A DNA stretch of 64,000 bases from Bombella pluederhausensis (GCF_026385525.1 NZ_JANIDY010000001.1:868001-932000); one strand, 5' to 3'; counted from the stretch's first letter, positions 1-10,928 are shown. Notes: a model not told the origin generated them from the letters alone. Program-made: numbers and translations.

Positions 1-645
1 GTCACCCTGCTGATCGACAATTCAGGTTCCATGCGAGGCCGCCCCATCACCACGGCGGCCATCTGCGGCGACATCCTTGCCCGCACGCTGGAACGCTGCG
101 GCATTAAGGTCGAAGTTCTCGGCTTCACCACACGGGCATGGAAAGGCGGTCAGAGCCGGGTGAAATGGAGCGAAGCGGGCCGCCCGAAAGAACCGGGCCG
201 CCTGAATGATCTCCGCCATATCATCTATAAATCGGCAGACACACCGTGGCGGCGTGCCCGGCGCAATATCGGCCTCATGCTGCGGGAAGGACTGCTGAAA
301 GAAAACATCGATGGTGAAGCCCTGCTCTGGGCATGGAAACGCCTGAAGCACCGCCCGGAACATCGCCGTATCCTCATGGTCATTTCTGACGGGGCACCAG
401 TGGATGACAGCACCTCCTCCGCCAATGGCCCGGAATATCTGGACCTCCACCTGCACCGTGTCATTCACCAGCTGGAAAATGACCCGTCCGGGGAGCTGCT
501 GGCCATCGGCATCGGGCATGATGTGACACGTTATTACGCCAATAGCGTAACCATCAGCTCTGCCGAAGACCTTGGGGATACCATGGTTGCCCAGCTCACA
601 GCTCTGTTTGCACCATCAACGACCAGAAAAGGACGGAGGGGATAA
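1..645 (+). CDS. cobT: CobT, cobaltochelatase large subunit (C-terminal part, 5' truncated by window)
   Basis: The reading frame is open from base 1, so only the C-terminal part is present. It is a von Willebrand A domain. The first residues contain the metal-ion-dependent adhesion motif DNSGSM, and the end carries GHDVTRYY followed by a VTI segment, as in CobT. In the aerobic cobalamin pathway CobT works with CobS (AAA+ ATPase) and CobN to insert cobalt into hydrogenobyrinic acid a,c-diamide in the cytoplasm. The protein ends in a short basic tail (TTRKGRRG). An exported protein of unknown function follows 55 bases later on the same strand and may be co-transcribed. The family call rests on the VWA motif and the C-terminal signature; cobS is not visible because the window starts here. 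Confidence 0.88.
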   Translation, partial: VTLLIDNSGSMRGRPITTAAICGDILARTLERCGIKVEVLGFTTRAWKGGQSRVKWSEAGRPKEPGRLNDLRHIIYKSADTPWRRARRNIGLMLREGLLKENIDGEALLWAWKRLKHRPEHRRILMVISDGAPVDDSTSSANGPEYLDLHLHRVIHQLENDPSGELLAIGIGHDVTRYYANSVTISSAEDLGDTMVAQLTALFAPSTTRKGRRG

Positions 646-700
646 TTTTCCCCTCCCCCCATTGCCAGAACTTCTGGTCTCCGCCACTCTCCGGAACATT

Positions 701-1597
701 ATGTTGCATTCTTCTGCCCGTTTTCTACGCACTCTGACCATGATGGGAGGCCTCTCCCTACTGGCCCTGACCAGCACCGGCGGTCTGTCATCTGCCGCTG
801 CCAGCACCCTGCCCCATCTTTCAGCAGACTGCTTTACCTACACGCCGGGGCAAATCGTCAAATCCGGTCAGGGTGTGCTCATCAAGGGGATGCAGGCAGA
901 GCTGACAGGGACGCAGCATCGTATCACCATCACCTCCAGCACGGTGGTTGACCATAAACGCAAAATGAATGACGAGGCTCTGGCACGCCTCAACGCTGCC
1001 GTGGCCTATGCGGCCCTGACGGCCTATCATCGCGGCATGACCGAAGCCTGTTCCACCCAGCCCTTGCCCGAAGTAAAGGAAGTTCAGAACACACTGCCAG
1101 AGCTGACCTGGAAGGGCATCACCATGACGAGACCAGACCGGGTCTCCACGGCGAACTCAGCCCATGTGAATGTTCTCAGCACAGCGCCAACCATTCATGT
1201 GGTTTTTGATGCCACAGGGCTGCATTCCGCTGGTGCTATCCTGCTACCTTCTACCCTTTCGGGTGACGTAACATTCGTTCCGACCTCTAAACCACCCTAT
1301 CACCTGACCATCAACAGGTTTCACACCATCCTCAATGGCAGTGATGTTGATGGTGAGGGACGGGTAACGGCTGGTGAAGGCTCTAAAAACCTTCAGGCAG
1401 ATGTGCATCTCGCCATAAGCAAAATCGGCGATATGATCGATCAGGTCGGCAAGGTTGCCCCGGCGAAAATTACCGCCGCACTCCTCATTGCCCGCCTCAT
1501 GGGCGAGCGGGAAGCCAATCACCGTACAGGCTGGCATATCATCGTGAATAATGGCACGATCCGGGTCAATGGCATCAAAGTGCCTGCCCCTTTCTGA
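701..1597 (+). CDS. Exported protein of unknown function, downstream of cobT
   Basis: This 298-residue protein starts at the ATG at 701. A longer in-frame start at 572 would overlap cobT and lacks a signal peptide at its own N-terminus. The N-terminus is a good Sec signal peptide: a basic stretch, a hydrophobic core (MMGGLSLLALTSTGG) and an AAAS-type cleavage region near residue 30. The mature part is soluble-looking, beta-rich and without membrane segments. It has two cysteines, near the mature start and about 60 residues later, that could form a disulfide in the periplasm. I do not recognise a domain. Its position behind cobT suggests co-transcription, but nothing links it to cobalamin synthesis. 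Confidence 0.7.
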   Translation: MLHSSARFLRTLTMMGGLSLLALTSTGGLSSAAASTLPHLSADCFTYTPGQIVKSGQGVLIKGMQAELTGTQHRITITSSTVVDHKRKMNDEALARLNAAVAYAALTAYHRGMTEACSTQPLPEVKEVQNTLPELTWKGITMTRPDRVSTANSAHVNVLSTAPTIHVVFDATGLHSAGAILLPSTLSGDVTFVPTSKPPYHLTINRFHTILNGSDVDGEGRVTAGEGSKNLQADVHLAISKIGDMIDQVGKVAPAKITAALLIARLMGEREANHRTGWHIIVNNGTIRVNGIKVPAPF

Positions 1598-1617
1598 GCC
1601 CTGCACTCAGATCATAC

Positions 1618-1654
1618 AAAAAAAGCCGCCCCTTTTTTGAGGCGGCTTTTTTTC
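1618..1654. terminator. Bidirectional Rho-independent terminator between the exported protein gene and dnaE
   Basis: The inverted repeat AAAAAAGCCGCC / GGCGGCTTTTTTT surrounds a short loop. The flanking A-run and T-run give a U-tract on both strands. It lies between two convergent genes and touches the dnaE stop codon. Confidence 0.88.
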
Positions 1655-4600
1655 ATGCCTGCTCCAGCTTCTGGATACCTTCAAGCGTGTGCATCTGCTC
1701 TGCCAGACGGGGCGTAATGCGATAGAAACCCGGTAGTCTGATTTCAATATCCTGCGTTTCTTCAAGCGTTGGCAGCAATACAATGCGCCCACGCCCTCCC
1801 TTCACGCTCTCCAGCATGTCATGGAGTGGGTCCAGTGCGGTTTCATGATCGATCCAGACCCGCAACTCACTCTTTTCATGCGCCGCAGCCGCTTCAAGGT
1901 CCTGCACGCTGTTCGCCGTGATGCGCAGAGCATCACCATCCAGTTTCAGCTCAGCCTGCACAAGCACGGCCTGCCCTGCTACCAGCAGGTCTCGACAGGC
2001 CTGCAAGGTCTCGGAGAATAACGTAACCTCACAGCCACCACTGGCATCCGTCAGCGTCACCCACGCCATCTTCTTGCCCGTCCGGGTGGGGCGTTCCTTC
2101 TTATCCACCACACAACCTGCAATGGAGACACGCATCACCCCCTGATGGGCTTTACTTTCCAACTGGAGAGACGGCGTCACACCAAGGCGCCGCAGCACAT
2201 GCTTATAAGCATCCAGCGGGTGAGCGCTCATATGAAAACCGATCACACTGGCCTCGTGAGACAGCCGCTCGAAATCCGGCCATGGGCGGACTTTCTTCAA
2301 CCGGAGAACTTCCCGCAGGCTGCTATCCACGCCACCACCGAACAGCCCCACCTGCCCCACTTCTTTCTCCTGCGCACGGGACTGTGCCCGGCGCAGGATG
2401 ATCTCCGCACTGGCAAACACCGTATGACGGTCTGGCTCCAGACTGTCGAAGGCTCCGGCTTTGGCCAGACTTTCCATCTGTATCTTGTTGATGTTGCGGG
2501 AATCGCATCGCTCCGCAAAATCCGTCAGGTCACAAAATGGCTTTGTCCCCCGATCCCGCACCAGCCCTTCCATCGCCACAAACCCAACACGCTTGACGGC
2601 TGCCAGAGCGTAACGGATGCCAAGCTGCCCATCCTCCATTTTTTCAATAGAGAAATCAGCCTGCGATTTATTGATGTCCACTGGCAGAACAGGAATCCCC
2701 ATCCGTCTGGCTTCCTGACAGAGAGCTGCCAGTTTTTCCGTCTTTTCCCGTGCCAGAGACATGCAGCCTGCGAGGAAGGCCACCGGGTGATTCGCTTTCA
2801 TCCAGGCTGTCTGATAGGAAACGAACGCATAAGCCGCCGCATGGGATTTGTTAAACCCGTAATTGGCGAATTTAGCCATGAGGTCGAAGACTTCTTCCGC
2901 CTTCTCCGCCGTAATGCCCCGCTTCGTGGCGCCTTCACAGAAGATAGCCCGCTGCTTTTCCATCTCCGAGGCAATTTTCTTACCCATGGCACGCCGCAGC
3001 AGGTCAGCACCACCAAGGCTGTAACCAGCCATTTTCTGGGCAATCTGCATCACCTGTTCCTGATAGACCATGATGCCATAGGTCTCTTCCAGAATCGGGC
3101 GGATTTCCTCATGGGGCGGCTCCCACGGAGCCCCATGTTTGCGGCGACAATATTCCGGAATGTTTTCCATCGGGCCGGGACGATAAAGCGACACACCGGC
3201 GATCAGGTCTTCCAGACGGCTGGCAGCCATCTGCTTGAGCATGTCCCTCATGCCCGCCCCTTCGAACTGGAACACGCCCGCCGTGTCACCACGGGCCATC
3301 ATCTCGAAGGTTTTCTTATCATCCAGAGGAATATGGGAGAGGTCCACCTCCACCCCCAGCTCCCGCAGGAAATCGACCCCCCGCTTGAGAATGGTCAGGG
3401 TCGTCAGCCCCAGAAAGTCGAACTTGACCAGCCCGGCCTGCTCCACGAACTTCATGTTATACTGGGTAACCAGCATTTCACTTCGAGGATCGCGGTAGAG
3501 CGGCACAAGCTCCACGAGGTCACGGTCACCAATCACCACACCGGCTGCATGAGTCGAGGCATGGCGATACAGCCCTTCCAGCTGCAAGGCGATTTCCAGA
3601 AGACGGCGGATCATCTCATCTGTATCCCGCATCTCCTGTAAGCGGGGTTCTTCCTCAATGGCCTGTGCCAGTGGTGTCGGCTTGGCCGGGTTGTTCGGGA
3701 TCAGCTCCGCAACACGATTGACCATGCCGTAAGGCAGGCCCAGCACACGCCCCACATCCCGCACCGCCGCCTTGGCCTGAAGCTTTCCGAAGGTGATGAT
3801 CTGCGCCACACGTTCATGGCCATATTCATTCCGCACATAGCGGATGACCTCATCCCGCCGGTCCTGACAGAAATCGATATCAAAGTCCGGCATGGATACA
3901 CGTTCAGGATTCAGGAAGCGTTCGAAAAGCAGCCCAAACGGAATGGGATCAATATCCGTGATGGTCAGTGCATAGGCGACCAGTGACCCTGCCCCGGACC
4001 CACGCCCCGGCCCTACCGGAATGTCATGCGCCTTGGCCCACTGAATAAAGTCCGCCACGATGAGGAAGTAACCGGGGAAGCCCATATCAGCGATGATGTT
4101 CAGCTCGGTCTCAAGCCGTTCCTCATATTCTGCCCGGCGTTCCTCACCATCCTTCATGACGGCCAGACGGTTCTCCAGTCCTTCCCGTGCCATCGCCCGG
4201 AGGGTTTCTTCTTCCGTACTGCCTTCACGAACTTTCGGACAGACCGGCAGAAGTGGCTTGCGGGTATTCACCGCTACGGCACAATGCCGGGCAATCACCA
4301 GCGTATTGTCGCAGGCTTCCGGCAGATCATGGAATAGTGCCCGCATTTCCTCCGGCGTCTTAAACCATGCCTGACGGGAGACACGCCAGCGATCTTCCTC
4401 CGCCATGGTGCGCCCTTGGGCAATGCAGAGCAGTGCATCATGTGCTTCATGCAGCTCCGGCTTGGGAAAGAAACATTCATTAGTCGCCACAAGCGGCAGG
4501 TCCAGCTCATCGGCCAGAGCGATCAGCTGCGGCTCGGTGATCTCCTCCCCGGCTTCGTCCAGCCGGTTGATCTCAACCGCTACATAACCCCCGAATGCTT

Positions 4601-5081
4601 CCTTGAAACGCTGAAGCATCTGCCTTGCAGCTGCAGTCTGTTCACCAAGCAACAGCCTATTGATTGGCCCTCTATTGCCGCCCGTCAACAGGAACAGTCC
4701 CTCGGCACGGCTACAGAGCACATCCAGCGGCATGGATGGGTCTGCCGAATCACCATTCAGAAAGCCCTGCGTGGAGAGATACTGAAGATTCTCCAGCCCT
4801 TCTTCCGTCCTGGCCAGAACAACCAGCGGTTCCGCCGGAACACCGGGCCTGCCCGAAGCTGATGGCAGAGCCAGCTGACACCCGATGATAGGCTGTACAC
4901 CGGCCTTGCGGCAGCTCTGGGAGAACTCCAGCCCACCGAACATATTGCCACTATCCGTCAGCGCTACGGCAGGCATGGCGTTCTTTTTGGCCAGCTCTAC
5001 AAGCTCGGAAACACGGATGGCTCCCTGACTGAGAGAGTAGGCAGAGTGATTACGGAGATGAACAAAACTGGCGTAAGACAT
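1653..5081 (-). CDS. dnaE: DNA polymerase III subunit alpha
   Basis: At 1142 residues this is the replicative C-family DNA polymerase that extends primers within the Pol III holoenzyme. An N-terminal PHP domain covers roughly residues 1-280. Its first metal motif reads HLRNHSAYS, so the usual HxH pair is not intact. The palm carries the catalytic motif PDFDIDF near residue 397, with two of the three catalytic aspartates. Helix-hairpin-helix and OB-fold segments follow, the OB-fold around residues 985-1040. Length and motif order match DnaE1 rather than the ImuA/ImuB-linked DnaE2. The ATG at 5079-5081 is the first possible start. The gene is convergent with the upstream exported protein gene and follows lolD by 48 bases, probably in the same transcript. 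Confidence 0.96.
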   Translation of the reverse strand: MSYASFVHLRNHSAYSLSQGAIRVSELVELAKKNAMPAVALTDSGNMFGGLEFSQSCRKAGVQPIIGCQLALPSASGRPGVPAEPLVVLARTEEGLENLQYLSTQGFLNGDSADPSMPLDVLCSRAEGLFLLTGGNRGPINRLLLGEQTAAARQMLQRFKEAFGGYVAVEINRLDEAGEEITEPQLIALADELDLPLVATNECFFPKPELHEAHDALLCIAQGRTMAEEDRWRVSRQAWFKTPEEMRALFHDLPEACDNTLVIARHCAVAVNTRKPLLPVCPKVREGSTEEETLRAMAREGLENRLAVMKDGEERRAEYEERLETELNIIADMGFPGYFLIVADFIQWAKAHDIPVGPGRGSGAGSLVAYALTITDIDPIPFGLLFERFLNPERVSMPDFDIDFCQDRRDEVIRYVRNEYGHERVAQIITFGKLQAKAAVRDVGRVLGLPYGMVNRVAELIPNNPAKPTPLAQAIEEEPRLQEMRDTDEMIRRLLEIALQLEGLYRHASTHAAGVVIGDRDLVELVPLYRDPRSEMLVTQYNMKFVEQAGLVKFDFLGLTTLTILKRGVDFLRELGVEVDLSHIPLDDKKTFEMMARGDTAGVFQFEGAGMRDMLKQMAASRLEDLIAGVSLYRPGPMENIPEYCRRKHGAPWEPPHEEIRPILEETYGIMVYQEQVMQIAQKMAGYSLGGADLLRRAMGKKIASEMEKQRAIFCEGATKRGITAEKAEEVFDLMAKFANYGFNKSHAAAYAFVSYQTAWMKANHPVAFLAGCMSLAREKTEKLAALCQEARRMGIPVLPVDINKSQADFSIEKMEDGQLGIRYALAAVKRVGFVAMEGLVRDRGTKPFCDLTDFAERCDSRNINKIQMESLAKAGAFDSLEPDRHTVFASAEIILRRAQSRAQEKEVGQVGLFGGGVDSSLREVLRLKKVRPWPDFERLSHEASVIGFHMSAHPLDAYKHVLRRLGVTPSLQLESKAHQGVMRVSIAGCVVDKKERPTRTGKKMAWVTLTDASGGCEVTLFSETLQACRDLLVAGQAVLVQAELKLDGDALRITANSVQDLEAAAAHEKSELRVWIDHETALDPLHDMLESVKGGRGRIVLLPTLEETQDIEIRLPGFYRITPRLAEQMHTLEGIQKLEQA

Positions 5082-5129
5082 GGCCCATAGTTACCATGCC
5101 CTCACACCACTGCGGAACAGAAAACGCCC

Positions 5130-5828
5130 TCACCCCTGAAAAGGAACGATGCGCCCTTCGTCCAATGTTACGGTGCGATCCATCGCTGCGGCCAGAGCCT
5201 CGTTATGGGTAGCGATCAGCGCCGCCACGCCTTCTTCCCGCACGACACGCATAAGCTCGGCAAACACAAGATCAGCCGTCTTCGTATCCAGATTGCCCGT
5301 TGGCTCATCGGCCAGAAGCAGACTAGGACGGTTTGCCAATGCACGGGCAATCGCCGTCCGCTGCTGCTCCCCGCCAGACATGCGGCCCGGCAGGGCCTCC
5401 AGCCGATGGGAGAGCCCAAAACGGACCAGCAGATCTTCCGCCCGCTTTCGGGCCTCAGCTGGTTTCACGCCCGCTGCCAGCTGGGGGAGCACAACATTCT
5501 CCACTGCCGTGAATTCCCGCAGCAAGTGATGAAACTGATACACGAAACCGATTTCATCCCGCCGCAGAGCCGTCCGACCTGCCTCGCCCATTCTGGAAGT
5601 CGCCTGTCCCCTGATGAAGACCTCGCCCTTATCAGGACGCTCCAGTAGGCCAGCGAGATGCAACAGAGTGGATTTACCTGTTCCACTCGGTGCAACGAGC
5701 GCTACCAGCTCACCACTTTTCAGGGTGAAGTCGGCCCCACGCAGAATATGCAGCTCCTCATCCCCAGAATGGAAGGACCGGCCCAATGCCTCAAGTGACA
5801 GGACCGTGTTCTGCTCTTTCTCACTCAT
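5130..5828 (-). CDS. lolD: Lipoprotein-releasing ABC transporter ATP-binding protein LolD
   Basis: This is the ATPase of the LolCDE complex, which extracts outer-membrane lipoproteins from the inner membrane and hands them to LolA. The Walker A motif is APSGTGKST, the signature is [10 protein letters not shown] and Walker B ends [12 protein letters not shown]. The start at ATG 5826-5828 (MSEKEQ) is preferred to a longer frame starting at 5864. It overlaps the 3' end of the permease gene by eight bases, a typical translational-coupling arrangement. The protein is about 232 residues, normal for LolD. The first Walker A position is Ala rather than Gly, which I believe is common in alphaproteobacterial LolD. 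Confidence 0.93.
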   Translation of the reverse strand: MSEKEQNTVLSLEALGRSFHSGDEELHILRGADFTLKSGELVALVAPSGTGKSTLLHLAGLLERPDKGEVFIRGQATSRMGEAGRTALRRDEIGFVYQFHHLLREFTAVENVVLPQLAAGVKPAEARKRAEDLLVRFGLSHRLEALPGRMSGGEQQRTAIARALANRPSLLLADEPTGNLDTKTADLVFAELMRVVREEGVAALIATHNEALAAAMDRTVTLDEGRIVPFQG

Positions 5829-7068
5829 GGCGCAGAGCCTCCACCGGGTCCGTCTTTGCTGCACGCCATGAGGGATACAGTGTCGCCAGCAGGGACAGGA
5901 CCAGCGACAGCACCGCTACCTCCACCACCTGCGACCAGACCAGACGGGCAGGCAGACGGGCCAGAAAATAGACTTCCGGATTGAACAGGTCTGTCCCCGT
6001 CAGGGATTCCAGAACGTGACGGATGCGTTCGATATTCAGGGCGAAGCAGATGCCCAGCCCTGTTCCCACGACCGTGCCCACAACACCAACAGACGCCCCG
6101 CACATGAGGAAGATACGCATCACGCTCCCCCGACTGGCCCCGAAGGTCCGCAAGACGGCAATATCCCGTGTCTTGTCCTTCACCATCATGATGAGTGAGG
6201 AAATCACGTTGAAAGCCGCCACGAGAATGATGAGCGTGAGAATGAGGAACATCACGTTCTGCTCCACCGTCACGGCATCCAGAAAACCGTTGGCGCTCTG
6301 CGTCCAGTCCAGCACCTGAAGACGGGGATCATTCAGGGCCTCCGCAATCCTGCGGCTGACGGACTGGACATCCAGCGGGTCAGACGTGCTGACCTGCATA
6401 AGAGATACACCATCACCCAGCATCAGGAACTTCTGGGAGGCCGCCAGAGGCATCAGGATGATGTTGCTGTTATAGTCGTTCCAGTTGGCATCAAAGATCA
6501 GGGCCACATGCAGCTTCCGCACTCGTGGCATCGTGCCGAATGGTGTGGCCTGCCCGTTGGGGGACAGGATGGTCAGTGGTGAGCCGACATGCAGGCCAGC
6601 CCGTTCGGCCAGCGTAATCCCCACGGCCACGGCGGAATCACCCTGGAAGTCATCCAGACTTCCTTCCATGATTCCATCACTAAGGGCTTTCCAGTTCCGC
6701 AGATCATCCTGCGCCAACCCTTCCAGCATGGCGCCCGTGGAATAACGGCCCGCTTCCGCAAGGACCGTGCCCTGCGTCATGGGCAGGACCTGCGTCACAC
6801 CGGGAACCTTACGGATCAGCGCTGCATCATCCTTATATTCCCGGATGACCTGCCCGTAGGCATAGACGTTGAGGTCCCCATGCAGGCCAAGAATCCGACC
6901 CATGAGATCGGCCTTGAAGCCGTTCATCACGGCCATGACGATAATGAGCGTTGCTACCCCCAGAGCAATCCCCACAAGGGAAAAAAGCGCAATGACGGAT
7001 GCAAAACGCTCCCCCTTGCGGGCCCGCAGATAACGTAGGGCAACTGTCCGCTCAAATCGCCCGAACAT
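5821..7068 (-). CDS. lolC: Lipoprotein-releasing ABC transporter permease LolC/LolE
   Basis: This 415-residue inner-membrane protein has the MacB/FtsX-like layout. One transmembrane helix near the N-terminus follows a short basic start ([18 protein letters not shown], residues 14-31). A large periplasmic domain follows, about residues 50-265, then three membrane helices in the last 150 residues. Many alphaproteobacteria use a single LolC/E hybrid permease working as a homodimer with LolD. Only one permease gene is seen here, which fits that arrangement. Its stop overlaps the lolD start, and proS ends two bases upstream of its start codon, so proS-lolC-lolD form a tight operon. Confidence 0.92.
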   Translation of the reverse strand: MFGRFERTVALRYLRARKGERFASVIALFSLVGIALGVATLIIVMAVMNGFKADLMGRILGLHGDLNVYAYGQVIREYKDDAALIRKVPGVTQVLPMTQGTVLAEAGRYSTGAMLEGLAQDDLRNWKALSDGIMEGSLDDFQGDSAVAVGITLAERAGLHVGSPLTILSPNGQATPFGTMPRVRKLHVALIFDANWNDYNSNIILMPLAASQKFLMLGDGVSLMQVSTSDPLDVQSVSRRIAEALNDPRLQVLDWTQSANGFLDAVTVEQNVMFLILTLIILVAAFNVISSLIMMVKDKTRDIAVLRTFGASRGSVMRIFLMCGASVGVVGTVVGTGLGICFALNIERIRHVLESLTGTDLFNPEVYFLARLPARLVWSQVVEVAVLSLVLSLLATLYPSWRAAKTDPVEALRHE

Positions 7069-7070
7069 GA

Positions 7071-8387
7071 TTAGCCAAGCCCCAGCTTCGCCAGAGCTTC
7101 CTCCAGAGGCAGCTCACTCCGCTCACCGGAAGCACGATGCTTCAGCTCCACCATGCCCGCCTTGGCCCCACGGGGACCAACGATGATCTGCCACGGATGA
7201 CCCATCAGGTCGGCATCGTTGAACTTCACGCCAGCACGATCGGAACGGTCATCATAGAGCAGCCCTTCCGGGTCACGGCTGTAGATGGTCTCGCAGAGCT
7301 GGTCACACAGCTCATCACCGGGGCGAAGATTAAGCAGAGCCGCCCGATAAGGCGCCACTTCCTCCGGCCAGATGATCCCGGCTTCGTCATGAGAGGCTTC
7401 GATAATGGCCCCGACCAGACGGGACACGCCAATGCCATAAGACCCCATATGCGGATGGAGAGGCGCACCATCGGCACCACTCACTTCCACGCCCATGGAT
7501 TCGGTATATTTCGTACCGAAATAGAAGATGTGGCCGACTTCAATCCCACGGCCCCCACGGCGGCGATCTTCCGGCACACTCTCCCATGCGGAAAGATCGT
7601 GCTTTTCATCCGTGGCGGAATAGGTCGTCTTCACGATCTCACGCAGCTTCTGGAAGTCTTCCTCCTCCTGCGGGTCGAGGCCGATGTTATCCCAGTCAAT
7701 CTCATCCCAGCCAGCATCATAGAAGACCTCGCTTTCCCCAGTCGGGGCGAGGACGAGGAATTCATGGCTCAGCTCACCACCGATTGGCCCGGTATCAGCG
7801 GCCATCGGCACGGCCTGCACGCCCAGACGGCGGAAAATCTTCAGATAGGACAGCATGATACGGTAATAGCTGCTTACCGCCTCATCATAGGAGAGGTCGA
7901 AGCTATAGCCGTCCTTCATGTAGAACTCACGGCCACGCATCACGCCAAAACGGGGGCGGATTTCATCCCGGAACTTCCACTGGATATGATAGAGCATCTT
8001 CGGCAGTTCACGGTAGGATTTCACCGTGCCACCAAACAGGTCCGTCACCATTTCCTCATTGGTCGGGCCGTAAAGCAGCTCACGATCCTGTCTGTCCTTG
8101 ATGCGCAGCATCTCTGGACCATAGGCATCGTAACGGCCGGAACGCCGCCACAGCTCGGCGGACTGAACGGTTGGCATCAGGATTTCCTGCCCACCAATTT
8201 TATCCTGCTCCTGCCGCACGATAGTGGCGATGTTCCGCAGGACACGCAGCCCCGCAGGCAGCCATGTATAGATACCTGATGAAGACTGACGCACGAGCCC
8301 TGCCCGCAGCATCAACCTGTGAGAGGCGATCTGTGCCTCAGCGGGGACTTCTTTCAGAGTAGGCTGAAACGCCTGACTTAACCGCAT
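7071..8387 (-). CDS. proS: Prolyl-tRNA synthetase, short alphaproteobacterial type
   Basis: This 438-residue class II aminoacyl-tRNA synthetase charges tRNA-Pro. Motif 2 is visible as [17 protein letters not shown] (about residues 140-155), and motif 3 as [13 protein letters not shown] (about residues 320-332). Typical bacterial ProRS has about 570 residues with an inserted editing domain between motifs 2 and 3. Here that insertion is missing, as in alphaproteobacterial and mitochondrial enzymes, so mischarged Ala-tRNA-Pro would need a trans-editing factor. A C-terminal anticodon-binding domain is present (GDELCDQL onward). A tRNA-Pro(GGG) gene lies elsewhere in the window at 43660. The gene follows the ribonuclease J gene by 12 bases. 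Confidence 0.96.
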   Translation of the reverse strand: MRLSQAFQPTLKEVPAEAQIASHRLMLRAGLVRQSSSGIYTWLPAGLRVLRNIATIVRQEQDKIGGQEILMPTVQSAELWRRSGRYDAYGPEMLRIKDRQDRELLYGPTNEEMVTDLFGGTVKSYRELPKMLYHIQWKFRDEIRPRFGVMRGREFYMKDGYSFDLSYDEAVSSYYRIMLSYLKIFRRLGVQAVPMAADTGPIGGELSHEFLVLAPTGESEVFYDAGWDEIDWDNIGLDPQEEEDFQKLREIVKTTYSATDEKHDLSAWESVPEDRRRGGRGIEVGHIFYFGTKYTESMGVEVSGADGAPLHPHMGSYGIGVSRLVGAIIEASHDEAGIIWPEEVAPYRAALLNLRPGDELCDQLCETIYSRDPEGLLYDDRSDRAGVKFNDADLMGHPWQIIVGPRGAKAGMVELKHRASGERSELPLEEALAKLGLG

Positions 8388-8399
8388 ATTCCTGTTTCC

Positions 8400-10058
8400 T
8401 CAGACGCGCAGAAGGTGAACATCAACCAGCGGACGCTTCCGCAGTTTCCGGCCCAAAGCCCGGCGCAGCGCCGTACGGGCTGCATCCCGGAATGCCTGAT
8501 CGTCCTGACGGAACTCATCAGGTATCTCATCAATGGCATAGGCAAATTCTTCACGGATGCGGGAACTTTCAGGGTCATCCCGTTCCAGAAGACCCGGCGC
8601 ACTGATGCGCGGCTCACCGATGACATAGCCCTCATCATCCACGGCAAAGCTGGCCAGCACCATACCGTTGAACAGCATCCGGCGGCGGGCCGCCAGTACG
8701 CCGCCCGTCATGGGCAGAAGACGGTCGCCATCCAGGGCCAGCAGGCCGGTTGGTGCCGTATCGACCACTTCAACAGGCCCCGGCCCCAGATTAAGAATAT
8801 CACCATCTTCCAGCAGCACGGCCTCGGCACCGCATTCACGAGCCAGTGCCCCGTGAGCCGTCAGATGACGCCATTCCCCATGGGTAGGAATGCTGTAACG
8901 GGGACGGACCAGACTGTAGAGATGACGGATATCGCCACCAGTCGCATGGCCGGATGTATGCACCATGCCGTCCTTATCCGTCAGAACGGTCACACCGCGG
9001 CGGGTCAGGTTATCCTGTACGGTCATAACCGCCTGCTCATTCCCCGGAATAACACGGGAGCTGTAGATGACCGTATCCCCCTCGCCCAATGAGATGGTGG
9101 AGTGGGTATCACAGGCAATCCGAGACAGGGCGGAACGGGCCTCACCCTGACTGCCGGTGATAATCATCAGCAGGTTCTCATCCGGAACATCCTTGATGTC
9201 ATATTCCGTCAGGAACGGTGGCAGATCGGCGAAATAGCCGCATTCACGAGCAGCGGATTCAAGATTGCGGAGAGAACGCCCCACCACCATGATCTCACGA
9301 CCAGAGGCCAGACCAGCCTTGGCGATGCTTTCCACACGGGCCACGTTACTGGCAAAGCAGGTAACGGCGACACGCCCTTCCAGTTTGGCAATCATTTCCG
9401 TCAGGCCGACACGGACTTCCGCCTCGGACTGGGAGCGCCCTTCTTTCATGACATTCGTGCTGTCGCCCACCATGGCCAGCACGCCCTCATCACCCAGTGC
9501 ACGGAAGGCATCTTCATCTGTCACAGGACCAACCAGCGGGGTCGGGTCCAGCTTCCAGTCGCCAGTGTGAATGACAATGCCATGCGGGGTACGGATAGCA
9601 ATGGCCTGCCCTTCCACAATGGAATGTGTCACCGGAATGAACTGAAGGTCGAACGGCCCCACCTCAAACCGGGAACCCGGCATGACGATGTGAATGATGA
9701 CCTGATTCTGCAGTCCGGCTTCAGCCAGCTTGCGGCGCAGTACCGCTGCCGTGAAAGGCGTGGCATAGACCGGGCAACGCAAATAACGCCACAGATGGGC
9801 CACAGCCCCCACATGGTCCTCATGAGCATGTGTGATGACCAGCCCGTGCAGACTGTCCCTCCGTTCCGCAATGAAGGTCGGGTCAGACATGAGCACATCA
9901 GCTTCCGGTGTATCATTACCGGAGAAACCAATGCCGCAGTCAATCGCCAGCCAGTGCTCCTTACCGTCCTCACGCAGACGGTAAAGATTGAAATTCATGC
10001 CGATCTCGCCCGTCCCTCCCAAAGGAAGGTAGGCGAAATCACTTTTCTGTTCTGTCAT
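8400..10058 (-). CDS. rnj: Ribonuclease J
   Basis: This 552-residue metallo-beta-lactamase/beta-CASP nuclease provides endo- and 5'-3' exoribonuclease activity in RNA decay and rRNA maturation. The zinc motif HAHEDHVGA lies at about residues 76-84. Later metal and beta-CASP motifs include HTGDWKLD, CFASNVARV and HTSGHATGGD. Length fits the alphaproteobacterial RNase J. The gene sits between coaX and proS, all on the minus strand with spacings of 12-20 bases, matching the coaX-rnj-proS order common in alphaproteobacteria. Confidence 0.94.
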   Translation of the reverse strand: MTEQKSDFAYLPLGGTGEIGMNFNLYRLREDGKEHWLAIDCGIGFSGNDTPEADVLMSDPTFIAERRDSLHGLVITHAHEDHVGAVAHLWRYLRCPVYATPFTAAVLRRKLAEAGLQNQVIIHIVMPGSRFEVGPFDLQFIPVTHSIVEGQAIAIRTPHGIVIHTGDWKLDPTPLVGPVTDEDAFRALGDEGVLAMVGDSTNVMKEGRSQSEAEVRVGLTEMIAKLEGRVAVTCFASNVARVESIAKAGLASGREIMVVGRSLRNLESAARECGYFADLPPFLTEYDIKDVPDENLLMIITGSQGEARSALSRIACDTHSTISLGEGDTVIYSSRVIPGNEQAVMTVQDNLTRRGVTVLTDKDGMVHTSGHATGGDIRHLYSLVRPRYSIPTHGEWRHLTAHGALARECGAEAVLLEDGDILNLGPGPVEVVDTAPTGLLALDGDRLLPMTGGVLAARRRMLFNGMVLASFAVDDEGYVIGEPRISAPGLLERDDPESSRIREEFAYAIDEIPDEFRQDDQAFRDAARTALRRALGRKLRKRPLVDVHLLRV

Positions 10059-10076
10059 AAACGCATCATATCCTGT

Positions 10077-10928
10077 TCAAGCGTTATCAGGGTGCCCGGA
10101 GGCATTATGGGCCTGTTGCCCAGAAAAATCGGTAATGAAGCGATCCCGGTTCTGCGCTGCCAGCATCCGCAGCCCTTCCAGCGTCAGATCAGGCGCCACT
10201 TCATCAAATAACGTTGTCCCTTCAGAAAAGAGCGGGGCCAGACCGCCGGTCGCCACAACTCTGGGACGTTCATCCATCTCACCGGCAATGCGGTGTACAA
10301 TTCCTTCGACCAGACCCACATAACCCCAGAAAAGGCCTGATCGCATCGCAACACTCGTGCTGCGGCCTATTGCTTCCACCGGCCGCCCAACACTGACACG
10401 AGGCAACCGTGCCGCTGCCTGATGCAGCGCATCCATCGAGAGATTAACCCCCGGTGCAATCGCTCCGCCGCAATAGCGGCCCTGAGCATCGACAACATCA
10501 AAGGTTGTCGCCGTTCCAAAATCCACGACCACAAGCGGGCCACCACCATAAAGCTGGCGTGCCGCAAGGCCATTCAAAAGGCGATCCGCTCCCAGCTCGG
10601 CGGGCGTATCCACCAGTACATCCATCTGCCAGTCCAGCTCATGGTTGGCCACCAGGGGCTCGACATGCAGCCAACACCGGCATAAGCGCCGCAGATCATA
10701 CAATGCAGCCGGAACCACCGTACCGATGATTGCCTGCGTTATACAATCCGGGCTCAACCCGGTCCTCTCCATCAGGCTTAGGAGCCAGACAGCATATTCA
10801 TCTGCCGTTCTACGGTCATCTGTCGAAATGCGCCAGCGTCCTACCCATGATCTGCCATCATGAACGGCAAAAACCACGTTCGTATTGCCAGCATCAATGA
10901 CGAGCAGCACATCGTCCCCTTTACTCAC
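10077..10928 (-). CDS. coaX: Type III pantothenate kinase
   Basis: CoaX phosphorylates pantothenate in the first step of coenzyme A synthesis. The ASKHA-fold motifs are clear: [11 protein letters not shown] near the N-terminus (phosphate 1), [17 protein letters not shown] (adjacent subdomain, about residue 118) and [14 protein letters not shown] (phosphate 2, about residue 135). The frame opens with GTG at 10926-10928, overlapping the birA stop (GTGAGTAA). A second GTG seven codons later would start MLLVIDAGN and is an equally plausible start. The C-terminus runs about 15 residues past the usual end with a His/Asn-containing tail. Confidence 0.93.
   Translation of the reverse strand: MSKGDDVLLVIDAGNTNVVFAVHDGRSWVGRWRISTDDRRTADEYAVWLLSLMERTGLSPDCITQAIIGTVVPAALYDLRRLCRCWLHVEPLVANHELDWQMDVLVDTPAELGADRLLNGLAARQLYGGGPLVVVDFGTATTFDVVDAQGRYCGGAIAPGVNLSMDALHQAAARLPRVSVGRPVEAIGRSTSVAMRSGLFWGYVGLVEGIVHRIAGEMDERPRVVATGGLAPLFSEGTTLFDEVAPDLTLEGLRMLAAQNRDRFITDFSGQQAHNASGHPDNA

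Noticed and set aside
2145-3641. 498-codon open frame on the plus strand across dnaE
   Set aside because: It is antisense to a clear DnaE with catalytic motifs and has no recognisable protein pattern; GC-rich coding DNA often leaves such open frames.
5740-5780. Ala instead of Gly at the first Walker A position of LolD, considered as a defect
   Set aside because: The rest of Walker A is intact and I recall this substitution as common among alphaproteobacterial LolD proteins.
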